From assembly GCA_943372645.1 (NCBI GenBank), contig CALRZN010000011.1, positions 1 through 64,000 on the forward strand: a DNA stretch of 64,000 bases, given 5' to 3'. The notes below the pieces were generated by a model. It searched no databases, had not been told where the DNA came from, and saw only the letters and a list, made by a program, of their open reading frames with translations. The translations under genes were made by a program, and so were the position numbers. This stretch comes from VBWE01 sp943372645. Lineage in GTDB: Bacteria; Bacteroidota; Bacteroidia; Palsa-965. Positions 17,049-25,662 of this stretch are shown here, piece after piece (the first letter of the stretch is position 1; each line of letters starts with the position of its first letter).

Positions 17049-18797
17049 TCAGTTTGTGGCGGAAGCTTTCCGGAAAAGAATAACCTTGCGGTCGCCGAGA
17101 TCGAATGTTTTTACGGAATCGAATTTTACCTCCAGGTTTTTATCCTGCAGCCATTTTGCGCTGTGGATGTAATTCGCTTTTTTATCGGCCGGATACAACA
17201 CGGTGTACATGCAGCCATGTTTTGTAAACAGTTCGTTCATACGGTGCGTGTATTCGGGCACATTGTAATACCACGGATAGGAATTAAGAAACACATCGCC
17301 TTCGCCGTAAAGCCGCACGCCCATGGCAATGCCGCCCGCCATTTTCTCTTTTCCCACTTCGGCCTGTAATGCCTTCATACCATCGCGGTACTGAAAGGTT
17401 GCGCCCACAACTTCTTTAACGGTAAACAGCGATCCACTAAACAACAAAGCAATGGCCGGAAGCACGGCTATTTTACTGTTCAGTTTGGTTTTACCGATCA
17501 GCCGCACCATAACAGTAGCCGCCAGCATGGTGAACCCCAGCACACCGGTAACCCAGTATTTTTGCGCGCCGGGCACATCGGGCAGCACAGAAACCTTCAT
17601 GCCGCGGATGATAATGAGTGTAAACAGCGCTGCTGCTGCAAACAGCCCCCAGTACACATACTTACTGCTGAAATGCACCACGCGTATCGCTTCCAGGGCA
17701 CGGTAAATAAGAAAAAGAAAAACCGGAAGCATAATTACGTGACGTTTTTCAGGATACGTATTTTCGAAAAACGTCTGCAGAAACCACCAGCCGCAAAGCA
17801 GCACCACAAACACATCCGCAGGCCGGCTGCCCGGTTTGCGCAGCCGCAGCGCGAGCAACGGCAGTGAAAGCAGCACAAGCAGCAATAAACCGGGATTGAG
17901 GCGGAAGATGTTGCTTGAAAAAGTAAAGATGAACATGGAACGCAGGCGCGCCAAAAGCCCCGCGTTTTGTCCCGACTGCATGCGCTGATCCGCTGACGTA
18001 TCGAGAAATCCGAGCATATCGCTGAGCCCCATGCCGGTGAGTATTTTATTGAGTAGTAAAAAAAGTCCTGCACCGGCTACAAGTCCGGCGCCAAAAAAAA
18101 CACATTGCATGAACGTGAACCCGAGGCGTTTTTTATCCCAGCCGAGAACGAGCACCGCGGTACCGGCAGCAGCCACGAGAAAGGCATTGTGCGGATAACC
18201 GAGCAGCACGGAACACATGGCAATGAAACCAACGGTAACAGGAAACGACCAGTTGTTTCGTGCGTAAAACTTTTCGCGGTAAACAAACAGCGCAAGCACC
18301 GCAACAATATAAAGCGCCCTGAAAATACCCGGTTCGTGTAAACGCGAAGCCGTTAAAAACGCCGGATCGAGCGCGAGGTAAAACACCGCGAACACCGGGA
18401 ACCAGCGCTGCAGCGGCGATTCAGCAGGCTGCAATTGTGTTTTCATGCCACGAAAGGCGCGCAACAACAATAACAGGATGAGCACCGATGCCAGCACCGC
18501 CGATAAACGAAATCCGTAATAGTTGTTGCCAAACAGGAACATCGTTGCGGCCGAAAAAATGCTGTCGGTAAACAGCAGTGTGCTTGCATCGCGTTCGCAA
18601 TACGGCAGGCGCGTGTCGGTATAATCGCCGCAGCTGTTCCAGTTGAATCCTGAAACGGCGTAGTACGGCTCATCCGTCTGCGAATAAATCATCAGCTTCG
18701 GCTGTGGCACATCCGCATCAAGGTGCAGCAGGCGTGTGCCGGCGAAAAGTAAAATGCCGAGCGTGAGCAGCAGCGTACGCAGTTTCTGTTCAGTCAT
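17049..18797 (-). CDS. GT-C fold membrane glycosyltransferase (GT39/ArnT-like), putative
   Basis: The 582-residue polytopic protein has an early loop with QTDEPYYAVSGF, whose Asp-Glu pair resembles the catalytic acidic motif of GT-C enzymes. About 11-13 membrane spans follow, then a soluble C-terminal part (about 460-582). Such proteins transfer sugars from polyprenyl-phosphate donors on the periplasmic side, which fits the GtrB-like enzyme at 14974. It is the last gene of the upstream operon and lies 1 bp from the GT4 gene before it. Family assignment is by topology and the DE motif only. Confidence 0.7.
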   Translation of the reverse strand: MTEQKLRTLLLTLGILLFAGTRLLHLDADVPQPKLMIYSQTDEPYYAVSGFNWNSCGDYTDTRLPYCERDASTLLFTDSIFSAATMFLFGNNYYGFRLSAVLASVLILLLLLRAFRGMKTQLQPAESPLQRWFPVFAVFYLALDPAFLTASRLHEPGIFRALYIVAVLALFVYREKFYARNNWSFPVTVGFIAMCSVLLGYPHNAFLVAAAGTAVLVLGWDKKRLGFTFMQCVFFGAGLVAGAGLFLLLNKILTGMGLSDMLGFLDTSADQRMQSGQNAGLLARLRSMFIFTFSSNIFRLNPGLLLLVLLSLPLLALRLRKPGSRPADVFVVLLCGWWFLQTFFENTYPEKRHVIMLPVFLFLIYRALEAIRVVHFSSKYVYWGLFAAAALFTLIIIRGMKVSVLPDVPGAQKYWVTGVLGFTMLAATVMVRLIGKTKLNSKIAVLPAIALLFSGSLFTVKEVVGATFQYRDGMKALQAEVGKEKMAGGIAMGVRLYGEGDVFLNSYPWYYNVPEYTHRMNELFTKHGCMYTVLYPADKKANYIHSAKWLQDKNLEVKFDSVKTFDLGDRKVILFRKASATN

Positions 18798-18798
18798 T

Positions 18799-19950
18799 TC
18801 AGGAAACGATTCGTTTTTCGATTTCCGTAATCACCTGCTGGATGACGGTTTTCCAAAGGTACTTTTCTTTCACCGTTTGCAAAGCGGCTGTACGCAGCTC
18901 CATCCGCTCCTCCCCGCTCATGCCCTGTGCGCGGCGCAGCGCGGCCCCGAGTGCGTTTTTATCGGCGGGCGGAATGAGTAATCCGGTTGATTTATTCACC
19001 AGCAATGCGGTTGCACCTACATCGGTTGCGATTACCATGCAGCCGGATGCCATGCCTTCCAGGATAACATTGGGCATGCCTTCGGCGTAACTGGGACAAA
19101 CCAGTACGTGGGCTTCGCGATACAGCGTACGCAACTTTTCCTGTTCCGTAATTGCGCCGTGATAAACTACCGCTTTGTGTTTTATTTTTTTCTTTTCGGG
19201 AATCGGCCCGATGAAATGAAATTCAATGGCCGGATTTTCGCGCAGCCACTTTTTCAGTTCGCTGTTGAGTTCTTCAATGCCTTTGCGGCGTTCGTAGCGG
19301 CCGGTGAATAAAAAACGCAACGGACCATTTTCCGGTTGCGGCGTTTCGGCAAGCCACCAGTCGCTGATGCCGGTGGGAATTTCGATGATGCGTTTTTCGG
19401 CAACACCGAGCTCTTTGATGATGGAGGTAATTTTCCCACCATACGAAAACAGGTAATCGGCCTGCTTCACATTGTACAGCACCGGGCGGCGCAGCACAAA
19501 GTTTGCCTGGAGGCGCGCGATGAGCGAGGGCTGCAGCTGGAACATTTCGTAGCCGTGAAAGTTAACAGCAACCGGCGCGCACTGAAAGCCTTTGCTTTTC
19601 TGGTGCAGCACTTCCCAGCCGGCGAAGCCTTTGGCGATGATAAAATCAACACCTTCGGCATTTTGTTTGAACAGGCTGTACACGCGGCGGGCGTATTCGT
19701 ACGACTCGCGGATGTAGTGCCCGGGCGATTTGCCCATTGACGGAAATTTTACGACATACGAACGGATGTTGAGGCGTTCGGCTTCGGTGAAAACATCGAG
19801 TTTGGTAATATCGTATTTGCTGCGGTTCATGTGGTACAGTTCCACCTTGTGGCCTTCCGCTGCGAGGTATTTCGCCAGGTAAAACGAATGCCGCTGCATG
19901 CCGCCCAAAACGTAAGGGTAAATGCCATCAGTAAGAAGTGCAATTTTCAT
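18799..19950 (-). CDS. Glycosyltransferase family 4
   Basis: The protein (about 383 residues from the ATG at 19950) starts KIALLTDGIYPYVLGGMQRH, a typical GT4 N-terminus. It has RFLFTGRYERRKGIEELNSE and the donor-binding region VLVCPSYAEGMPNVILEGMA, with the E-x7-E type signature. The frame is open to 19989, but the start at MKIALLTDG matches the family and has GGAGCG-like purines before it on the coding strand. It is a retaining transferase probably acting on a nucleotide-sugar donor in the cytoplasm. Donor and acceptor are unknown. Confidence 0.9.
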   Translation of the reverse strand: MKIALLTDGIYPYVLGGMQRHSFYLAKYLAAEGHKVELYHMNRSKYDITKLDVFTEAERLNIRSYVVKFPSMGKSPGHYIRESYEYARRVYSLFKQNAEGVDFIIAKGFAGWEVLHQKSKGFQCAPVAVNFHGYEMFQLQPSLIARLQANFVLRRPVLYNVKQADYLFSYGGKITSIIKELGVAEKRIIEIPTGISDWWLAETPQPENGPLRFLFTGRYERRKGIEELNSELKKWLRENPAIEFHFIGPIPEKKKIKHKAVVYHGAITEQEKLRTLYREAHVLVCPSYAEGMPNVILEGMASGCMVIATDVGATALLVNKSTGLLIPPADKNALGAALRRAQGMSGEERMELRTAALQTVKEKYLWKTVIQQVITEIEKRIVS

Positions 19951-19977
19951 AGGAGCGCCTTTTCCTTTTAAAAAATA

Positions 19978-20012
19978 TTCAATTTTCAATGCTCAATGTT
20001 CAACTATCAACC
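19978..20012. repeat. Short AT-rich dispersed repeat, copy 2 (inverted relative to 5876-5919)
   Basis: TTCAATTTTCAATGCTCAAT and neighbouring words match the reverse complement of the repeat at 5876-5919. It overlaps the end of the GT4 gene at 19993, so the repeat supplies the last few codons and the stop of that protein. Confidence 0.5.
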
Positions 20013-21177
20013 GAAGTAATTTTGCTACCGATTGTAGCCACGTGTATTGCATCATTACTTTTTCGCGGAAGTGTTCGGCCATTTGTTTTGCTTCGGAGGG
20101 GTTTTGCAGCAGGTGGTGAATTGCTTTTTGTACTGCTGTAACTTCGGGTTGTACCAGCAGGCCATCCACGCCGGGTTCCATTACATCACGCACCGGAATC
20201 GTATCAGGTGCCACAATGGGTTTGCCCATCGCGCCGTATTCAAAAATTTTCACCGGCGATCCGTACCAGTTTGATTTGGCCATTACCGTTACATCCATTT
20301 TTGCGATGTATGAAGCCACATCACTTGCGGCAACGGGGCCTGTAAACGTAACTGCATCCGCACAGCCCAGTTCCGCCGCACGTTGCTTCAGTTGCGGCAG
20401 CAGGTACCCGTCGCCCACCAGCAGCAGGCGGATGTTATTTTCTGTTTTGCGCAATGCGGCAAACGCATCCAGCAAAATATCCACGCCGTGATACGGAAAG
20501 ATAGAACCCACAAAACCGATAACGCGTTCGCCCGGTAAAATGTATTTCGTAACCGTGGCGGTTGCAGCGTCATTGATGTGCAACGTTTCGGGTGCCACGC
20601 AGTTCGGGGCCACAATGAATTTTGTTTCCGGAATCTGAAACTGGTTCACAAACGCATCACGCAGCGCCGACGACACCACCACTACGCGGAACGCCTGTTG
20701 CATCACCTGCTGCATGCACTGTTCAGCGGCTGCGGCATAAAACGAACCGGCGCCTTCAAACGTGCGAACTTCCTCGGTGAGCGGTGCATTCACTTCTACG
20801 ATGTGTATTACTCCTGCTGCTTTTGCGGCGTTGCTTCCCGAAGGCTGCAGGTAGGCCATGCGTTCGTAAATCAGTTCGGGGTTAAATGTGCGGATGCGCG
20901 CTTCCAGTTGCTGCTGTGCCTGTGCATCAAACGCACGCAGACGACGATCTTTGAGTGAACGCCAGAGATACCGCGGAACAATTTTTCGTAAAATGGTTTT
21001 CAGTCCGCCCGCTGCCGGTGCAGTTACCGTTGCAGTGGCATTTCCGCCCATCACCAATACCTCTACCTCATGCCCCAGCGCGCGCATGGCAGCGATGGTT
21101 TCGCGCATGTGGGTGCCGTATCCCGTCGGACTGCCTGTGCTGAGGTGGGGATGCGGCGAATAATAGAGGATGCGCAT
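19993..21177 (-). CDS. Glycosyltransferase family 4
   Basis: The 394-residue protein has an N-terminal acceptor domain (RILYYSPHPHLSTGSPTGYG) and a C-terminal donor domain. The donor domain has VIGFVGSIFPYHGVDILLDA, IRLLLVGDGYLLPQLKQRA, and KIFEYGAMGKPIVAPDTIPV, which carries the nucleotide-sugar-binding Glu. All GT4 landmarks are present. The extreme C-terminus runs into a dispersed repeat. It lies 3 bp from wecB. Confidence 0.9.
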   Translation of the reverse strand: MRILYYSPHPHLSTGSPTGYGTHMRETIAAMRALGHEVEVLVMGGNATATVTAPAAGGLKTILRKIVPRYLWRSLKDRRLRAFDAQAQQQLEARIRTFNPELIYERMAYLQPSGSNAAKAAGVIHIVEVNAPLTEEVRTFEGAGSFYAAAAEQCMQQVMQQAFRVVVVSSALRDAFVNQFQIPETKFIVAPNCVAPETLHINDAATATVTKYILPGERVIGFVGSIFPYHGVDILLDAFAALRKTENNIRLLLVGDGYLLPQLKQRAAELGCADAVTFTGPVAASDVASYIAKMDVTVMAKSNWYGSPVKIFEYGAMGKPIVAPDTIPVRDVMEPGVDGLLVQPEVTAVQKAIHHLLQNPSEAKQMAEHFREKVMMQYTWLQSVAKLLRLIVEH

Positions 21178-21180
21178 GGT

Positions 21181-22275
21181 TTAAGATTGCAATACTTCCC
21201 GGATGTGTTCGAAAATGCGTTCGGTAGATTGGCCGTCCCAGTAACGCGGAATTTCGCCTTTTTTATACGTTCCGTTCATCACATCGTCGAGGCGCTTTTC
21301 AATACGCGGTATATCAAACGGCATCAGTTCATTCGTTCCAACTGTTACCGTTACCGGGCGTTCCGTATTCGGGCGCAGTGTAAAACAGGGCACGCCGAGG
21401 AACGTTGATTCTTCCTGGATGCCGCCGCTGTCGGTTACCACGCAACGCGCTTCTTTTACGAGGCGCTGAAAATCAAAATAGCCGAGCGGTTCAAGCAGGT
21501 GCACATTCGGAATGGCTTTCAGTTTTTCTTCCAGGCCCAGCGTACGCATTTTGCTGAGTGTGCGCGGATGCACCGGGAATACGAGCGGCAGGCGTTTGGT
21601 GAGTGCCGCAATGAGATCGAGTAATTTTTCAAGTCCTTCGGGCGTATCAACCGTCGCGGGACGGTGCATGGTCATAAGCAGGTAATTATTTTGCTGCACG
21701 CCCAGTTTTTCAAGTACATCCGATGCATCAATCTGTTTTGAAAATGCCACGAGTGTATCAATCATCGTATTGCCTACAAAAAACACCTGTCCTTTTTTGC
21801 CTTCGCTTTTCAGGTGATCGGTGCCGCTCTGTTCGGTTACAAACAGGTAATCGCACAGTTCATCGGTGATGAGGCGGTTAAATTCTTCGGGCATCGTGCG
21901 GTCGAAACTGCGCAGGCCACTTTCGATGTGGCCGATGGGAATGCCGCATTTGTTGCCGGTAAGCGCGGCAGCAGCAGTACTGTTCACATCACCCACCACC
22001 AGCAGCAGGTGCGGGCGGAAGGTGGCAAACAGTTCTTCGAGGCGCAGCATGATGTTCGCCATCTGGCTGTTCGGCGAAGTGGCCGGGATATCCAGGAAAA
22101 AATCAGGCTGCAGGCCAAACTGCTGGAAAAATACTTCGGCCATGGCATGGTCATAATGCTGGCCGGTATGTACAATGCGCAGGTTGATATCCGGGTAACG
22201 CGAAGCCACTTCGCGGAAACGGGTTACTTTGATAAAATTCGGGCGCGTGCCTACCACCACGAGAATGTTTTTCAT
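21181..22275 (-). CDS. wecB: UDP-N-acetylglucosamine 2-epimerase, non-hydrolysing
   Basis: The 364-residue protein has GTRPNFIKV at the N-terminus, IVHTGQHYDHAM, VVGDVNSTAAAAL, HIESGLRSFDRTMPEEFNR and VTDSGGIQEESTFLGVPCFT, which are the WecB/MnaA signatures. It should interconvert UDP-GlcNAc and UDP-ManNAc for surface glycan synthesis. No WecC dehydrogenase is adjacent, so ManNAc itself may be used, or the dehydrogenase lies elsewhere. It overlaps the split glycosyltransferase gene by 4 bp. Confidence 0.93.
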   Translation of the reverse strand: MKNILVVVGTRPNFIKVTRFREVASRYPDINLRIVHTGQHYDHAMAEVFFQQFGLQPDFFLDIPATSPNSQMANIMLRLEELFATFRPHLLLVVGDVNSTAAAALTGNKCGIPIGHIESGLRSFDRTMPEEFNRLITDELCDYLFVTEQSGTDHLKSEGKKGQVFFVGNTMIDTLVAFSKQIDASDVLEKLGVQQNNYLLMTMHRPATVDTPEGLEKLLDLIAALTKRLPLVFPVHPRTLSKMRTLGLEEKLKAIPNVHLLEPLGYFDFQRLVKEARCVVTDSGGIQEESTFLGVPCFTLRPNTERPVTVTVGTNELMPFDIPRIEKRLDDVMNGTYKKGEIPRYWDGQSTERIFEHIREVLQS

Positions 22276-22934
22276 GCAGAAGCTTGATTTAAGTCGTCAA
22301 ATATAGCCACTATTTTTTCGGCAACCCGGTCGAACGAAAACGAGGCGATCACGTTTTCATCGGGCTTTATCAGTGCATTTAAGTTACCGCGGTTTTCGAG
22401 CAGCAGTTCGAGCTTTGCAGCAACTGCATTTTCATCAAACGGGTCGGCCACAATGCCCAAACCTGCCTGTTTCAGCAGATCGGTGCAGTCCGAATCGCCG
22501 GCCAGTGCCAGCACCGGTTTGCGCGCGGCGAGGTATTCGTAAAATTTACCGGGAATGAACAGCGGACGTTGCCCGTCTTTGCCCGATTCGAGCGGAAGAA
22601 ACAACACATCGGCGCGTTGCAGCGCGGCGAGTGATTCTGCTTTGGGTTTATAACCTTCAATATGCACGAGTTCGCGCAGACCCATTGCTTCGGCCTGTGC
22701 AGCGGTGCGTTTATCAATGAGTCCCCAGAACCGGATTTCGATTTCGGAAGCGAGTTGCGGACGGCGTTTTTGTAAAAGCTGCAGCCCGCGGAACAGGTAA
22801 TACGCCGAGCGGGTGGAATGATCCACATTGTTTACACGATACGTTCCGAACCGCGACGCCGTTCCTGATCCTGTTGCCGGATCATAAAAAGCGAGGCTGC
22901 CCGCATACGCAATCACGAGGCGATCAGTAGCCAT
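22272..22934 (-). CDS. Glycosyltransferase family 4, C-terminal (donor-binding) half
   Basis: The 220-residue product begins at what is normally the middle of a GT4 enzyme: RLVIAYAGSLAFYDPATG, then IEIRFWGLIDKRTA, ALQRADVLFLPLESG and PGKFYEYLAARKPVLALAGD. It has only the donor-binding Rossmann domain. The acceptor half is encoded immediately upstream (22924-23577) in another frame with an 11-bp overlap. A one-base change in GGCTACTGATCGC would join the halves as NGYD-RLVIAYAG, though the usual linker of some 15-20 residues would be missing. It may be a broken gene or two cooperating chains. Confidence 0.8.
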   Translation of the reverse strand: MATDRLVIAYAGSLAFYDPATGSGTASRFGTYRVNNVDHSTRSAYYLFRGLQLLQKRRPQLASEIEIRFWGLIDKRTAAQAEAMGLRELVHIEGYKPKAESLAALQRADVLFLPLESGKDGQRPLFIPGKFYEYLAARKPVLALAGDSDCTDLLKQAGLGIVADPFDENAVAAKLELLLENRGNLNALIKPDENVIASFSFDRVAEKIVAIFDDLNQASA

Positions 22935-23577
22935 TGGTTACCACCTCCATTTTATGTTCGTTTACCCAGCCGCGTTTGCTGTACAGCTTTTTCACTTCGG
23001 GTGTATTCACAATCAGTTTATCCGGCAGGGCAAGCAGTTTTTGCTCCACGCGGCGCGACATGTTCCAGTGCCAGCGCGAAGGCCATTGCCACGAGTAACT
23101 GTCGCTGTAGGGATCGCGCAGATCGGCCACCCATTGCAGTCCCTGTTCCTGCAAGGCTTTGCCGATGAAGAACGGGCTGAACGGTCCGCTGGTAGTATAA
23201 ACGATTTTTATGTTTTTTTCTTTCGCGAGTTGTGTGGCATACGGAATCACCTGCACAGGCCAGCGCGCAGCGGTTTCCCAGAAGCGGCGGTAAAATATAA
23301 ACCAGCAGAAACGAAAGAGGCGCAGTTGCATCATGCGTTTTTTAAAAGCGCGTGGTTCGCCGGTGGCAATGCGGTGTATTTCCACTTCCGGCGGCAATTG
23401 CAGCAACAACGATTCGTCGGCGGGATAAGCGCCTGCTTTTACATCATCATCTGAAATGGTAATGACAATGGGTTTGTAACCCAATGCGGGCAGGCGTTTT
23501 ACGAGTTGCAGCGTGCGCTGGGTGCCCGGCCCTCCCATGGGCGGAAAGTGGTGCGCAATGATGAGTACCGGCTGCAT
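22924..23577 (-). CDS. Glycosyltransferase family 4, N-terminal (acceptor-binding) half
   Basis: The 217-residue product begins QPVLIIAHHFPPMGGPGTQRTLQ, the standard GT4 start. It contains VYTTSGPFSPFFIGKALQEQ and WVADLRDPYSDSYSW, and stops right after KMEVVTNGY, where an intact enzyme would continue NGYD/NGFD. Together with 22272-22934 it makes up a nearly complete GT4 protein. It follows the cytidylyltransferase gene by 9 bp. Confidence 0.8.
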   Translation of the reverse strand: MQPVLIIAHHFPPMGGPGTQRTLQLVKRLPALGYKPIVITISDDDVKAGAYPADESLLLQLPPEVEIHRIATGEPRAFKKRMMQLRLFRFCWFIFYRRFWETAARWPVQVIPYATQLAKEKNIKIVYTTSGPFSPFFIGKALQEQGLQWVADLRDPYSDSYSWQWPSRWHWNMSRRVEQKLLALPDKLIVNTPEVKKLYSKRGWVNEHKMEVVTNGY

Positions 23578-23586
23578 AAGGCGTGT

Positions 23587-23991
23587 TTATTGCCCCGCAA
23601 GGCGGCTGCGGATGAGCGTGGTGGAAAGTCCGTGACTGCGGTCGGTGTAATATATCGGGATGTTCAGCTCCGCGCCTGTAATCGGTTTGCCGCGGTAATC
23701 TTCGCCGAGAAAACGCACCCCGAAATTCTGCGTGCGTAAAATTTCGAGCAGTTCTTCTTCGGAATTGTAAACGAGCACCTCGTCCACAAAGCGGCACGAC
23801 TTCATCACAAGCACGCGTTCTTCGATGGAAAACACCGGTTTCTTTTTGCCGGGATTGATATCGGCCGAAATGTTTTCAGCCTTGTTGAGTGCAACAACGA
23901 GGTAGTCGCAGTGCTGTTTGCATTCCTGCAGCATCAAAACATGCCCGGCATGGAACAGATCAAAAACACCGCAGGCAAATCCTTTTTTCAT
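23587..23991 (-). CDS. Cytidylyltransferase-family nucleotidyltransferase (TagD/HldE-C-like)
   Basis: The 134-residue protein has the nucleotidyl-transfer motif GVFDLFHAGHVLML (HxGH) and a C-terminal STTLIRSRL corresponding to the RTxGISTT region. The length fits glycerol-3-phosphate cytidylyltransferase or a stand-alone HldE-type domain. With the GmhA-like and epimerase genes upstream, it could activate a heptose or polyol phosphate with CTP or ATP. The substrate remains open. It overlaps the epimerase gene by 4 bp. Confidence 0.85.
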   Translation of the reverse strand: MKKGFACGVFDLFHAGHVLMLQECKQHCDYLVVALNKAENISADINPGKKKPVFSIEERVLVMKSCRFVDEVLVYNSEEELLEILRTQNFGVRFLGEDYRGKPITGAELNIPIYYTDRSHGLSTTLIRSRLAGQ

Positions 23992-24905
23992 TTCGCAATC
24001 GCTTTACGGATGTATTCGTGCAGCGGATGTTCGGGGCTCCAGCCCAGCACTGCACGCGCTTTCGTAGTATCGGCAAACGTGATGTCGGCCTCCCCTTCCC
24101 GCTTCGCAATGAAATCGTATTTGTCCGAAATCAGCTGCGCCAGTTCGAGGATGGAAAGCGTTGCACCAAAACCGATGTTGAATGCGGTGTTTAATTTTTC
24201 GGGATGAATGGCCGCGAGGTAATTCGCTTTCGCCAGGTCCGACACGTGTATAAAATCACGTTTCTGCTGCCCGTCGCCGGTAATCAGCAGCGGCTCCCCG
24301 TTCGCATGGCGGTTCAGGAAAATACCCACCACACTGCTGTACGCATTAAACTTGTTGGCCGGGTTAAAACTGCGCGGTCCGTACGGATTAAAATAACGCA
24401 GCGTTACGTAATCGAACGGGTAACGCGTAGCCAAAAGTTCGAGGTAACGTTCAAATTCGTACTTCTGAAACGCATACGGACTGAGGCAGTCCACACGTTC
24501 GTTTTCTGCGGTCGGAATGGTTTCGGGTGTGCCGTAAATGGCGCTGGAGCCGCTGTAAATGATGCGCGGGAAATTGTTTTCGCGGATCATTACTTCCAGC
24601 AGGTGCGTACCGTTAAGTACGTTGGCTGCAATGTGTTCATACACCAGCTCAAAGCTGGGCTGTATGCGCGGCAGGGCGGCGAGGTGAAAAACGTAGTTGT
24701 ATGGTTTCAGCGTTTTTACATCGGTACAGCTTTGCACCGAAAACTGAAAACGCGGGTTGCCGAAATGATGGCGGATATTTTCTTCGGAACCGGTGCTCAG
24801 GTTGTCGATACCGTGAATGGTCCAGCCGGTTTTTTCCAGCAGGTAATCCAGCAGGTTGGAACCGATGAACCCGGCCACGCCGGTAATAAGAACGTGCTCA
24901 GCCAT
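23988..24905 (-). CDS. NAD-dependent sugar epimerase/dehydratase (extended SDR)
   Basis: The 305-residue protein has the NAD-binding GVAGFIGSNLLDYLL, IYSGSSAIYG (catalytic Ser), and SPYAFQKYEFE with the YxxxK pair. It also has RYFNPYGPRSFNP and GDGQQKRDFIHVSDLA, all typical of UDP-glucose-4-epimerase-like and related enzymes. The exact sugar is not predictable. It overlaps the SIS isomerase gene by 8 bp, so the two are translationally linked. Confidence 0.9.
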   Translation of the reverse strand: MAEHVLITGVAGFIGSNLLDYLLEKTGWTIHGIDNLSTGSEENIRHHFGNPRFQFSVQSCTDVKTLKPYNYVFHLAALPRIQPSFELVYEHIAANVLNGTHLLEVMIRENNFPRIIYSGSSAIYGTPETIPTAENERVDCLSPYAFQKYEFERYLELLATRYPFDYVTLRYFNPYGPRSFNPANKFNAYSSVVGIFLNRHANGEPLLITGDGQQKRDFIHVSDLAKANYLAAIHPEKLNTAFNIGFGATLSILELAQLISDKYDFIAKREGEADITFADTTKARAVLGWSPEHPLHEYIRKAIAK

Positions 24906-25422
24906 TCAGCGAGTCGAGTATGGCGTGCAGAATCACCTGGTGAAAACATTCCACGATACCGTAATTACGCACCGGGGTGTGGAAATTGATGCTGCCCATT
25001 TTACTGAGCGTGTTGCCCGGGTTAAAACCGGAAACGGTAAGCACCTGCCCGCCTTTTTCAAGCGCAGCCTGTGATGCGTTCACAATGTTTTTCGATTCGC
25101 CCGAGGAACTGATGGCCACCAGCAGATCGCCGGGAACCATGTGCACCTTGAGCCATTCGGCCATGGCGTTTTCGTAGCCGTAGTCGTTGGCGTAACAGGT
25201 AATAAGTGCCGCATCTGAAAATGCGAACGTGGGAAAACGGCCGATTTTCGCATAGTCTTCCATCATGTGCGAACAGATGGCCATTGACCCGCCGTTGCCG
25301 ATAAAAAAGATACGTTTAACCGAACCGCTTTTCAGCAGGGCCACCGCATCATCAACCCCTTTGCGGATACCGGCATCGGTAAACCAGGCGCTGAAATGCG
25401 TGTTATAAAGATCGAGTTGCAT
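24898..25422 (-). CDS. SIS-domain sugar isomerase, GmhA-like
   Basis: The 174-residue protein has a single SIS domain: FFIGNGGSMAICSHMMEDYA, ITCYANDYGYENAMAEW and LLVAISSSGESKNIVNASQA. The ANDYG block and overall length resemble sedoheptulose-7-phosphate isomerase (GmhA). Together with the cytidylyltransferase and epimerase this could form a heptose pathway, but a HldA-type kinase and GmhB phosphatase are not in the window. It is the first gene of the upstream polysaccharide operon. Confidence 0.85.
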   Translation of the reverse strand: MQLDLYNTHFSAWFTDAGIRKGVDDAVALLKSGSVKRIFFIGNGGSMAICSHMMEDYAKIGRFPTFAFSDAALITCYANDYGYENAMAEWLKVHMVPGDLLVAISSSGESKNIVNASQAALEKGGQVLTVSGFNPGNTLSKMGSINFHTPVRNYGIVECFHQVILHAILDSLNG

Positions 25423-25452
25423 GTCGTTTTTCGTTCAGGTGAATTGATACTT

Positions 25453-25460
25453 CAAAGTTA
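25453..25460 (-). promoter_or_regulatory. -7 box for the upstream polysaccharide operon
   Basis: TAACTTTG on the minus strand is a perfect TAnnTTTG match, 30 bp upstream of the ATG at 25422. Genes down to 17049 follow with overlaps or gaps of at most about 42 bp, so one transcript is likely. Confidence 0.5.
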
Positions 25461-25479
25461 CGGATTTTTTGTGGTCGTA

Positions 25480-25632
25480 ACTCAGACATGAGACGAATAG
25501 ATGTGAGATATGAGACTCCCGCTTTCCGGGAACTGAAGTCTCAAATCTCATATCTGTTTGTCTCAAATCTCAAATCTAAAAGTCTGATGTCTGAAAATCT
25601 CATATCTGGTTGTCTCATATCTGAAGTTTATG
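25480..25632. repeat. Degenerate TCTCATATCT microrepeat cluster
   Basis: About eight words of the type GTCTCAAATCTCATATCTG occur here, with two in reverse complement (GAGATATGAGA) at the left end around a CCCGCTTTCCGGG mini-hairpin. It looks like a dispersed intergenic microrepeat and separates the divergent SIS isomerase and peptide transporter genes. No coding potential is seen. Confidence 0.65.
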
Positions 25633-25662
25633 TTTCGTATAAATTAGTTTATCTTCAACCCC

